A stretch of DNA of 64,000 nt from Marsupella aquatica (Eukaryota; Marchantiophyta). The notes beneath the pieces were generated by a model, which worked only from the letters and a program-made list of their open reading frames with translations, was not told the DNA's origin and ran no database searches. Below are positions 10,407-20,575 of the stretch, piece after piece (position 1 is the first letter of the stretch; each line of letters begins with the position of its first letter). The stretch spans positions 3,844,001 to 3,908,000 of the forward strand of contig OZ316896.1 of NCBI GenBank assembly GCA_973895155.1. The letters are read 5' to 3'. The translations under genes were made by a program, and so were the position numbers.

Positions 10407-11407
10407 AAAAAGACACTGATGTGCAGTACCATGACCCAAAGATATGCTTGAGAGCCTAATCTAAGATTTTTGAGTCCGAAAAAAAATCTCTAAAAGCAGT
10501 GGCTTGACAAGTCCAATGTTAGTAAGTCACGTACAGAAAAACTGCCATGAGGCAAATGGTTGTTGAAGTATCTTACATGTCATCTGAGGAAGTGTCCTCC
10601 AGAAAAATGTCATCAAGAAAAAGAAAAGTAAGTGATGCAAGAATGTGTTGTAGAGCCAAAGAAGGTATTGATGTATCTTATGTGTATTGATGCAAGGGTG
10701 CATTGTGGAAACAAGGTTAACTTGTTGCCCATATGCTGCCCAATGATTATTGCAACTGTGTTATCATTGTGATGAATTTGTCATTGTAGTGGTGATGTTG
10801 TTGTGGAAGTCAATTCTTGTTTCAATTTGCTTGTTATTGCTGCAGTGTGGTTGTTGCGACAGATATGTCATTCAGGCCACTGGGCAATCATGTTGTGGGG
10901 TAACTAAGGAAGTATCTCAGTGATGTGGCTGTCGTTGCCATCATATTGTCACTCCGGTCTTGGGTCCAGGTGTGCTTGCCCATTATGGGGAAGGAGAAGG
11001 TTTGTTTGTTTTTCCCCACTCCCTCCCCTTTATCTCCTCCCCCTCCTTGCATGCGGGAGGTGGAGGGTCACAAAGGAAGTGCAAGGCAAGTGGAGGCTAG
11101 TGCCTCACAAGATTGCTCCAGGCAGGGACGAGGGAGGGCATGCATTGCAAGACAGGGTAAGGGCGGGCATGCAATGACAGTTTCTTGGGTGGATCCAATG
11201 GCTCAAGAGAAAAAGTCTGCAATCAAATGTGAGGATGGCTTCCTGCCAGAGTACAATTTGTGAAGAGGCATTGACGGGAGGAAATGGACAGGATTGCATG
11301 TTATAGTGTGTAGAAACAAAGGTCAACAAGGCAGAAATCTTAAGAGATCTAATTTTACAAAGTGATGTTGGGGACACAAAGGAGGATAAAATTTGTTGTT
11401 TCAATGA
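10407..11407. other. Intergenic sequence
   Basis: No gene is evident. The plus-strand frames around 10920-11260 overlap each other in two frames and carry no recognisable domain. Confidence 0.5.
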
Positions 11408-11640
11408 ATCTACAACTATAATATTAAGGGATCCTGCCTTTTTTCGTCCTTCGTCACCATACAAAAAAGCTACTGGGCGGGAAAGATCCACAGCCGTTGG
11501 ATTTGATTAGCTGTTTTTGCTCACCATTGATGAGAGAAATATACATCCCTATCACGTATTTGCTTCCCGCTGCCCCGTAATGCCCCCGGCCAATCCCTAT
11601 GGGCCTACCCTCCTTGCACAGTGCAAAGCATTGGCATAGG
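11408..11640. repeat. Dispersed repeat R3, copy 1
   Basis: Similar to 13062-13285 in the same orientation. Shared blocks are CAACTATAAT, TTTTTTCGTCCT, ATACAAAAAAGCT, GGGCGGGAAAGATCCA, CACCATTGATG, GCTGCCCC and TCCCTATGGGC. They lie 1.65 kb apart and are well diverged. Confidence 0.75.
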
Positions 11641-12615
11641 GCTCGTATTATATAATTTAGTTGAAAATCTTTCAAGACAAAAGAACAAATTGGAAATGAG
11701 AGCAATGCAGCATAACTTTATATTAACTTAATGTAATAATTTAACTCTTTCACTCAAGTCAGAGGCTTATGATTGGAGTGGGACGGAGATGCGTGTACTC
11801 ACAGATGTCCCTGAATCCAAGAATGTGGAATAAGGTATATTAATTCCATTGAGAATGATGAGAGTTATGCATGGAGTGGGCGGCCCCCCTTGGCTACCTG
11901 GTCAAGTCAAACTAGCATTACTCAATTGAACCTATTAAAGATGTTGGCTCCTGGCTAGCTCATGGTCTAATTTAACTCACTACCCAAGATGGAGGACCAT
12001 TTTTAACATGTATGTGACCCCCTTGGTCAAGGAGATGTGGACTGGGATCATAAATTGCTTGACCATTTATCAGCTAAGGACAGTCATATGAGATTTAGTT
12101 GCTGGACCTAGCCACCAAGCCCCCTCACCAAACCCAATACATTTGCCTAAGTACTCCTAGCTTGGTGCCCAAACACCTACACTAAAATCCGCAGCCAACG
12201 GCAGCCACTAGTAGAAAAGGGGGTTGATTATGACTTAACTACTTAGGACCCTAGTGACCCCAGCCAGTTTATATGACTCCAAATGGAGTGGAGTCATTCA
12301 TAACACTCCCTTAATGACTAATGTCATTGGACTATAATTAGCTAAGTCAACAAGAATCACTCCAATCATTCTTTTGTATAACTCAGTTTTTTTATTTGGA
12401 TGACACTTGTATAATGTGCTCACATAGTACTAGATACAAATATTCATTAAATTAAGAGAAGTGAAGTGGCACCTAGGAATGGCAATGTGGCATTCGTCAA
12501 TTTGGTTACCATTGAGGTGAAGCCAAGTGTGGGGCTTCAAGGAGGTGAGCTTTGAGATGGGAGTTTCAAAAGAAGCATGTATGCAGAGATATATGTTTGA
12601 TGGGCCCCAGTGAAC
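11641..12615. other. Intergenic sequence
   Basis: No gene or clear repeat was found. Confidence 0.5.
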
Positions 12616-12700
12616 CTTTCTTACCTAATATGTCTCTAGGTAACTTTTCTTATCTAGTAGCCCCCCCTAGGTAACTTTGCTTACCTAATAGGCCTCTTAT
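12616..12700. repeat. Tandem repeat, about 31-bp unit, 2.7 copies
   Basis: Units share CTTACCTAAT or CTTATCTAGT followed by a CTAGGTAACTTT junction. It lies immediately left of the perfect hairpin at 12714. Confidence 0.7.
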
Positions 12701-12713
12701 CGGTATTTTTTGT

Positions 12714-12783
12714 CGGGTTAATGCCTGAAGACACAATGAAACACGGGAAAACTTAATCCATTGTGTCTTCAGGCATTAACCCG
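12714..12783. repeat. Perfect inverted repeat, 25-bp arms, 20-base loop
   Basis: Arms 12714-12738 and 12759-12783 are exact reverse complements. The left arm begins CGGGTTAATGCCTGAAGACA. In DNA whose other palindromes are decayed, a perfect match stands out. Nothing like a transcript or terminator context is evident. Confidence 0.95.
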
Positions 12784-13061
12784 TCGAATCTTGTGATAAT
12801 GGCATTGTTGCCCGTTGCGATGAACCGTGGTAGGTTACGGTGACCCGCGTGGTGGATTAGGCGCTGTAGACTGCAACGACAAGCATGGTGGACTGGGTCT
12901 GGGAGCACAGTGCACTACGAGGCAATGGGTGTGGTTAACTGTGCATAGCAGACACCACACATGCAAGAACAGGTGTACGGGTCATTCAGAGGGGTCCTAC
13001 TTGGTAAAAAATGTTTCATGGGGGTAATCAAATAGAGTGTGTGAAACTAAATATATATATT

Positions 13062-13285
13062 ATCTGCAACTATAATAAGGGATCCCACATTTTTTTCGTC
13101 CTAGCTTTGTCCCAATACAAAAAAGCTCATGGGCGGGAAAGATCCATAGCCCTTGGATTTGTTTGGTTGTTTACCCTGACCATTGATGGAGGAAGTGGGC
13201 ACCCTTGGTGCATATGTGCTTCCCCATGCTGCCCCATAATTGCCCTGGCTGGACTCCCTATGGGCTGGCCCTCCAATGCTCTGCA
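13062..13285. repeat. Dispersed repeat R3, copy 2
   Basis: Second copy of the element at 11408-11640, same orientation, with the landmarks listed there. Similarity ends near TATGGGCTGGCCCTCC. Confidence 0.75.
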
Positions 13286-15071
13286 TTGATTGACACCGAA
13301 AGAGTATAAACTCTTTACATAAATAGAGTGCAAGGTTATACTCTTTACATTATTTAATCTCACAGTGAGGAGTTTTGTTTAGAGTTGTTAGGGACTTAGG
13401 AAAATTATTGGGTCAGAATGTGAGCTTGTTTTTGGAATTCCCTCTGGATTGGTTGTTGTTTATAATGCCCCCTTGAATGCCACCAATGTTGGTAAGTATG
13501 ACAGGGTAACTTCAGGGGTAATTATTTTCAAAATCTAATATACTCTTGTCTTTATAGGTCCCATTATAAAGTCTCCTTACAGGTCTCCTTTCGGTAAAAG
13601 TAGAGTTTCAGATCCCATCTGAGCTCAAAGGTTTTGGATGGAGATCCATTCAAGTTTATGCCTCTATCCATCAGAGCATCAATTTTAAAAGTAATGGAGG
13701 CGGAAGAAAGAGGCATGTAGTACGACACAACCTTACATGTCAGCCAAACGCTTAAACCACACCATGCACGTACAGGAGCCTTAAGAGGGCTCCGGGTTAC
13801 CCGAAGAGCTCATTCAAAAATTTACAAAGCCTCCCTTGAAGGATGCAATTAAGGTGCTTGCTACACCTCTCAAGAGCCAGTGGGTCTCTCCACTTGCCCT
13901 TTCGCCTACAGTCCACCATTTGATGCAATCTAGGGCTCCAAAGAAAGGTCTCTTTGAGATCTATGATTGGGAAAAATTGGAGCCAAAATTTTGGAATATT
14001 AAGTAAGAAAACCAGTCTCATTCGCAATTGGAGTACTACCCTAAAGGAACGCCACACTGAAAAGTGAACAAATTTTCTTGTATTTTAGAATACTGATGAA
14101 CAAATCTTATTATTCTTTTTGATACCATTTGTAAGGTGTAACAAGATGATATGCAAATTTTGGTGTACTATATTTAATAAACTTACATACTCTAGGTTAG
14201 TAATATCCATTTAACCTTTCTAGCATTTGAGACTTTGAAGCTTTCCTTATATGTCTTTGAAGGACACTTAAAAGGACTTGTCACACAACAGGTCACAACA
14301 TTTCAGAACTCACTCAGAAGGACTCCAAAATTTGCATTTTGGACAAGAATTTTTTACCAGGACATGGATACTAACAGGATAATCTTCTATTTTTTGACTC
14401 AAATATTGACACCCACTAACCCTTGATATGCAGTCCGACAAAAATCATCAATAGTTTTAGCTTATCTAGAGCAATCAATTATAGGGTCCTTTTAAAAGTA
14501 AAAAACTTGATTTATTTACATGGCGAGGTAAGTTATGGCATGTAAAATAACGTAGTGAAAAGGTAGATGTGTTGAAATCACGATGAAGCTTTTGCACTCG
14601 CTTTTGCAATGTTACAAAAGTCATTTTTCACTAAACAAAAGCTTGTTTTTCAGTCCTGAAAATGGTTCCTCAGAGGGCACACCCAATTGCAAAGGAGCCA
14701 AAAGGAAAACCAATCCCTCTGATATTATTGGTGGATTTCAAAATTATGAGATCCTGGCCATCCATTCAAATTCAAGCTTTTTCTAGTTTGGCCATCCATT
14801 TCCATTTGCATCTAGCAATCTCATCCATCTATTTTAGAAGGCCTTACAGGATTCAAAAGAAAGATCTCAGTGAGATCTACTGCTGGGTTTTTTCCGTCTA
14901 GACAATGATTAAATATCCTTCAAAATAAAAGTAAAAAGAATATAGTTTTGGCCCGGCCAATGTTGGTCTGCTTGCCATTATATTCTGCTTCCTTTTCCTG
15001 AATTCTAAAGGAGCTTATATATATAATACCAATATATTGTACCAAATTGTCTTTTATACTTGTATGCGTGG
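13286..15071. other. Intergenic sequence, possible insertion in a duplicated AUG1 upstream region
   Basis: No gene is assigned. 13690-13755 (GGAAGAAAGAGGCAT, then CACAACCTTACATGT, then AACGCTT) resembles 19900-19965 just upstream of the AUG1 leader duplication. The next homologous block starts only at 15072. That is what a 1.3 kb insertion into the duplicated copy would look like. A minus frame at 13797-14057 is unrecognised. Confidence 0.5.
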
Positions 15072-15525
15072 TTTAACTCTCACTAGACTTCTACACTATC
15101 GGACATATTTTTTGGCAAGTTCTTGTACTTTTTCTATTTCCAACAAGTTCTCAAATTTCATTTCCAATTCTATTTGTACTGAGTCAACATTCTCATCGCA
15201 CCCAACTTAACAGCACTCCTTGTAGCAATCTAATCCAAACACAATGCCTGGCAAGTGTGCAACATATCGCAGAGGCATGCCCAGCCACAACTCCGGACAA
15301 GAACAAGATCAAATTTGGATGAAGATGAGAATTCTTAACATAGATGGCAATGCAGTTGAGGACCAGACTTCAATGCAACGAACTAATCAACGTCCTTCAT
15401 CAGCTGCCACTCCACTTGCCAATTCCCAGCCATGAGTTTGAGTTTCTCTGATCATCATACATATTTTGTGGCACTCATTGTGAGACCTCTTAGCCTTCAA
15501 ATTCAGACCAGGAGCAAATGATGGA
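15072..15525 (+). repeat. Decayed duplicate of the AUG1 upstream/leader region
   Basis: Aligns along its length to 19963-20412, which lies directly before the AUG1 start codon. Both have CACTAGACTTCTACACTA, CAATGCCTGGC, GCCCAGCCACA, CTCCGGAC, GAACAAGATC, CAGCTGCC and the final ATG(A/G)(T/C)GGAGTTT block. Many CG dinucleotides of the gene-proximal copy read TG or CA here. None of the AUG1 exons follows this copy, so it looks like a non-functional fragment. Confidence 0.85.
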
Positions 15526-17306
15526 GTTTTGGGTCATGCCAAGTTTTTTTTGCGACTGCTTCCACTGCATCTGGTACCTTCATGAGTGGCGCATAATCAC
15601 ATTATACCCAAGCCAAGTGGGTGTACACCTAATTAGTAATGCTTCATCTTCATCACACTATCAACATAGCTATAATATGGATTACAGCACAAATCAAATT
15701 TTGTTCTAAAGGTACAACAGGATTGTGTGAGAGCCTTGTGACATTCTCTGACCACAAGACAAAACTTAGGGACATCAGTTTGAGCTAGACTGTGCTACAT
15801 TGGATATCAACGGGAGAAGCCTTCTGTCAAGCTTGGGGATTTTGCCAAATCAAGACAAAGGTCCCATCCTTGCATTCAGTGAATCTAACCTTTGTCCTTT
15901 GCTTGCTAGTCATTCTCTCAGGATTGCCATAATAAAGATAAATGTTAACTGAAACCAATGAGTGGAGTGATAGAGTAAGTAACTTACTTAGTTACTTACA
16001 AGTCTAGAATAAAAACAAGTGTCTCAAAATATCACAACTCTCATGCCCAGAAGTTGTCAACTATCATCAATTGTTAGCGAGGTTTCATATAATGAATTGT
16101 CCAATAACACCACTCCAATCTTATTTTACATGTTGGTTGCAGGCCATGAACAATGAAAACAATGATCTTGGTTCCATGTTGTTCCATTTGCAAAGTAATT
16201 AAAGAACTTTGAAAAAGTAAAACTAGAGCTAGAAAAGTACTATATAAAAACATTCTATGTGGGGCTCTATGTAACATCTCCTCAACTGGGCCTTTATATA
16301 TGAGAATGCATTGGACCATGTTTCGAGACATGGTCTGCTAGAACATGGTCATTCCATGTCTGCTACATAATAAGTCAATGCTCGATGATATATATGAATG
16401 TTGTGCTTGCATGAGCTTTAATTTGGGTTTCCACCACAATGAAATCAAGTAGCAACGCACAACTAGATGACTCAAATTATGAACTGGGGGTCCAAATTAG
16501 ATTACTGCATGTTGAGTACATTCTTACATTTGAACACAGATCTGTGACAATCATACTCTCTATATAGCAACTAATCATGGAACTGACACCTTACAACAAT
16601 AAATTAATAGTCACCGAGTCATAGGGTAGGAATGGAGTCACTTGGGTCAAGAACCTGAAATTGTCGTCATCGGAGAAGGGCTGATTCTCCTTCCTCCTCC
16701 GCTGCCTCCTCCTCTTCCGTCTTGCTAGGTAATTGCACAAATGGCAGATCTTTAGAGAAATTGGGAAACAGTATGGTGTTAGTGCAAGAATGACCAGCAA
16801 AGAGGGCTTGGCATCCCAGCATAACTAAGAGGTGGACAGAGGTGAATGATTCAACTCCAGAAGAACCCTTTTGTTTCCCTTATTGATAAGTAGCCACTCT
16901 TACATGTAATCACTCTCGACAAGACACAACCGATGGAGTACATTTGATGTCCCAAAATCTGCTTGCATATACTAATGATTAGGTGATAATTTTGTTACAC
17001 TGCTGGATCATCGATTCTTCCTTGAAAGGATCAAGGATCAATTGATTCTTGACCTTCTTATCATGACATAGGACTAAGTGAACAAATAGAAATCTTTCTT
17101 TGCTTTCATAGGGAGAGCTACAAAGTTGCAGTTGCAATTGAAATTTGCAATTTCCAAATGAATGCATTGACACAAAATCATCACGCAACTTGGTCATAAT
17201 TTGTGAGTGACTGTGGAACCATCAGGTCTAAAGGTCATCAAGGACCTGAGCTAGCATGACTTGAAGGCTAAGAGAATCCACAGAGGCGACATGATACCAA
17301 GAGTGA
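15526..17306. other. Intergenic sequence
   Basis: AT-rich and without a recognisable gene. The short frames present (for example minus 16074-16331 and minus 16979-17197) show no domain signal. Confidence 0.5.
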
Positions 17307-17572
17307 AGCATGTGCTCAGAGGTCATCTGGTGAGGGATGGGATCTGAGGGATGGGCAGTGCAGTGCAGCCCAAGAAGGATGAAGCCTATATATATTCAGC
17401 CTGAACATGATGACTATGTTTACTGAATGAAATAATCTGAGAGCATGTGCTCAAAGGTCATGAAAAGAGGGATGGGAGCTAAGGGATGGGCAGCAGATGC
17501 AGCGCAACCTGAGAAGGACGGAGCCTAAACTTAGCCCAAACATGATGTCTATAATATGTTTACCTAGTGAAA
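17307..17572. repeat. Tandem duplication, 135-bp period
   Basis: Units 17307-17432 and 17442-17572 share AGCATGTGCTCA(A/G)AGGTCAT, GAGGGATGGGA, AGGGATGGGCAG, GAAGGA(T/C)G(A/G)AGCCTA and AACATGATG. Confidence 0.8.
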
Positions 17573-19096
17573 CGCAAGGAACAATAATTGCAGATCATGT
17601 TGAATTATTATTATTTTAAAGGGAAATCTGTGAAACCCCACAGAAAGAGAAGAGTTCACCACAATAGTAGAACCCAAGACCTATCAGTCTCTAATCAAGT
17701 GAGCTACCACAAAGTCATGCCTCTCTGGGCAATCATGTTGAAGTATTAGCAAATCTTGCAAGACTTACAAACAAAATTACAATACTTGTACAGTGAAAGT
17801 ATGCTAGCAACTCTGAGTAGCAATCTAGTCCAAGAATCCACTGATGGAACATGGCTGTTGTTCTCTTAGAGAACTCTGCCGTTTGGTGTGGAGCATTGTT
17901 TGTCCCAATTGCATTGTTTGCCTGCAGTTCATCTGACAAATCTGCACCTTACTAAGCAATACTATCTTTCGCAGCTAATTAAGTCATTGGAGAATGCAGA
18001 GGGAGGTTGGTAACTTGTAGGTTCAACACTGGAAGAGCAAGAGACGGGTGACATGATTTTGGACTATGGTAGAAGACAGAATCGCATTATCCCAATTTGC
18101 AAGTCACTACATTGTAAAGGAGAAGTGACATTGATATCTCAATTTGCAAATCATTGCATCATAAATGTCACTCACTCATCCGGAGAGAGTAGCTAGGGGA
18201 GTTGACTGGACGCGCGGCAAGAAACTAAAAAGTCTATTCTAGACATGGTAGGAAGCAAGATTTTACCACCTCTTGCACAAAAGTTTGAAATGTCCAAAGA
18301 ACAACATAATGCAAAGCAAAGCATAATGGTAAGAATGAAATGCTATTGCGCTGAGAAATATTTTGCACTTTGAATCTTTCCAGCTATGGGACCTGCTTGA
18401 TGCACATTATTGTTGAGAACTATCGGTAGTGCTTAGTGTTCATATGGTTGCACAGTAGGAATCATCAAGCATTACATTTGATACATTTCTTTTCCTTGGA
18501 GCTGAGTTCCCGAGCATGCACACAATCAGGGGTGAAAGCAATGCAGGTGAGGGTTGGATGCCAGACATGAACTTTGTGTAGCTCTATCTCGTTCGCTTAG
18601 TTGAGTTCAGTCTCTTACTACTACCTGCTGCTCCTTTAACTCAGTGGTCCAGGAGCGCGAAGAGGAGAAGCAGGTTAGGGATGGGTGCGAGACTGAGACT
18701 GCAACATGTGGTCTGGCCTTGCAGGAATTGACAGCGGGCAAGGGCAGGCTCGCGGGCCTCAATCCAGGGGTGTCCCATATCACGCACAAAGTTTTGGGGA
18801 AAATAAACACCCTAAAATATAAGTAAATAAAGTTTTCTAAGGAGTTTTTTTACCCCTAACTTAATACATGTTCTTAGAATATTCCCATATTTGGTTAGAA
18901 AAACACTATGATTCTTATAATTGTCAAAACTGGATTAGAACACCCCATATGTTCTTCCACACAAAATTAAAAGTCTTTCACTAAACCCAATAAAAAACAT
19001 TATACTTATTAATGCGTGATGGGTATGTTGGAAGAAACAAAGTGAAAACCCCAGGAGAGTATGACGTTGAGGGCAGGACAGAATAGACAAGTGGCT
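17573..19096. other. Intergenic sequence
   Basis: No gene was recognised. The two overlapping opposite-strand frames at 18607-18826 mirror each other and have no domain signal. Confidence 0.5.
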
Positions 19097-19341
19097 GGCA
19101 AGAGACATGGCCTTTTCATAACATCTTCAGTTGATAATTGTACATCAAAATGTGACAATATACATACATTTTATCACTATCATATCACTCCATATCATGA
19201 TAAACTTAATTATTCTCTTTGGCAGGCAAGACACATGACCTTCTCTTAACATCTTGATAATTGTACATCAAAATGTGACAATAAGCATACACTCTATCAT
19301 ATCAGACACTCCATATCATGACAAACTTAATTATTATTTTT
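19097..19341. repeat. Tandem duplication, 128-bp period
   Basis: Units 19097-19224 and 19225-19341 share GGCAAGA(G/C)ACATG, TTGATAATTGTACATCAAAA, TGTGACAATA, CACTCCATATCATGA and AAACTTAATTATT. The second copy has small deletions. Confidence 0.85.
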
Positions 19342-19512
19342 AGATCACTGTCTGCTATATATTCATCTTACATCACATATTCATAGATTGTCTCATATTA
19401 ATGTGCAAGTATATATTATTTACACCATATATTGTCACATATTATATTCCATGGGTGATCTCAAAGTTATTGGCCTGTGAAAAGTGCCAAACAGGTCTGT
19501 GAAGATGCCTTA

Positions 19513-19592
19513 TTCTCCGTTTTCACTTTTAGCTCAATGGTAGAGAAGTTGGCTGTTAACTGGTCATAGGTTCAAGTCCTACCCGAGGAGTT
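19513..19592 (+). pseudogene. tRNA-Asn(GUU)-like pseudogene, organelle type
   Basis: The stretch TTTTAGCTCAATGGTAGAG reads as a tRNA D-arm. CTGTTAA is a GUU anticodon loop and AGGTTCAAGTCCTA is a T-arm, followed by a CGAGGAG acceptor-like end. The TGGTAGAG D-loop is the short plastid/bacterial-like form. The anticodon 3' stem seems to have lost a few bases and the 5' acceptor strand does not pair well. It is probably a decayed plastid-derived tRNA-Asn fragment in the nucleus, with possible reuse as a SINE head as the alternative. Confidence 0.55.
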
Positions 19593-19962
19593 ATGATTCA
19601 GATTTGTTATGTAGGTGTTAATCTATTAGGAAAGGGTTTACATAGTTATCCATGGTTACCTCAAAGTCTATAATTTTAATTGTCTCTTAAAAAGGCTATT
19701 ATTCTCATGCTTTTAATTGTCTCTTAAAAAGGCTGTCTCTTAAAAAGGCTGTTATTGGAAAAGCAACTAAAAAATACTATTTGTTATTTTTCTATTTTTT
19801 TTTGCTTTCCCTCAATTTCTCCTCAATTTCTTCACTTTTCCTGTTTCTAGTCAGGTTTTGATGGTATACACCTTTTTATATGGCCAGTGTGGTTTTTAGA
19901 AAAAGAGGGGGAAGAAAGAGGCATTGGAGGAGACACAGCCTTACATGTAACTCAAAACGCTT

Positions 19963-20412
19963 TACTGTCACTAGACTTCTACACTACTGTACATGCTTTT
20001 GAACGAGTTTTTCGTAGTTTTCTCGTAGTTTTCATCGAGCTCTCGGAATTCTCCACTCCAATTCAATTTGTGCCGAGTCGATGTCCTTCTCATCCTTCCC
20101 AACAGCACTCTAATACGAATGCAATGCCTGGCGAGCGTGCAGCAGATCGTAGACGAATGCCCAGCCACAGCTCCGGACGAGAACAAGATCGAATTGGAAT
20201 GAAGAAGATGAGAAGGAATGAGAAAGAATGAGAAAGATGGCGATGCACTTGAGTATCGGCTTTCAATGCGACGAACGACTCTTATCAGCTGCCGCTCCAC
20301 AAGTTTCCAGCCGTGAGTTTCTCCGATCGTCATTCATCTTTTGGCGTTGTTCGTTCTGAGACATCTTAGTCTCGAAATTCAGCGAAGGCATGACGGAGTT
20401 TAGGGTTGGAGC
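19963..20412 (+). promoter_or_regulatory. AUG1 upstream region / probable 5' leader (intact copy)
   Basis: This is the gene-proximal copy of the duplication shared with 15072-15525. It keeps many CpG sites and lies within 0.2-0.6 kb of the AUG1 start codon, as expected for a promoter or leader. A TTTTTATATGG TATA-like word sits further upstream near 19873. Transcription start is not determinable from sequence. It contains an ATG-initiated frame of 36 codons (20122) whose start, MPG..., is also seen in the distal copy. Confidence 0.6.
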
Positions 20413-20467
20413 TCTGCCTCTCACTCCTCATTATGAGCTTGTGCCGCAAGCAGAGAGATATGGTTAA
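20390..20467 (+). CDS. Upstream ORF 1 before AUG1 (25 aa)
   Basis: ATG to TAA encodes MTEFRVGALPLTP and 12 further residues. It forms the first unit of a tandem duplication (about 20386-20480 and 20481-20573). The second unit contains uORF 2, whose peptide begins almost identically. Whether the transcript includes it is inferred, because the start site is unknown. If included, it would be expected to lower AUG1 translation. Confidence 0.4.
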   Translation: MTEFRVGALPLTPHYELVPQAERYG

Positions 20468-20483
20468 AGATTGAGAGAAAGGA

Positions 20484-20555
20484 ATGACAGAGTTGAGGGT
20501 TGGAGCTCTGCCTCTCATTGCTCCTTGTGAACTTGCCGGACATAGAGAGATATAG
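20484..20555 (+). CDS. Upstream ORF 2 before AUG1 (23 aa)
   Basis: ATG to TAG encodes MTELRVGALPLIAP and 9 further residues. It ends 20 bases before the AUG1 ATG at 20576. It shares the MTE(F/L)RVGALPL core with uORF 1 because both lie in a tandem repeat. The C-terminal parts differ through small indels. Function is inference only. Confidence 0.4.
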   Translation: MTELRVGALPLIAPCELAGHREI

Positions 20556-20575
20556 AACAGTCTGAGAGAGAGGGG

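Noticed and set aside
13797-14057. 86-codon minus frame as a retrotransposon fragment
   Set aside because: It looks protein-like but no reverse transcriptase or other motif could be identified.
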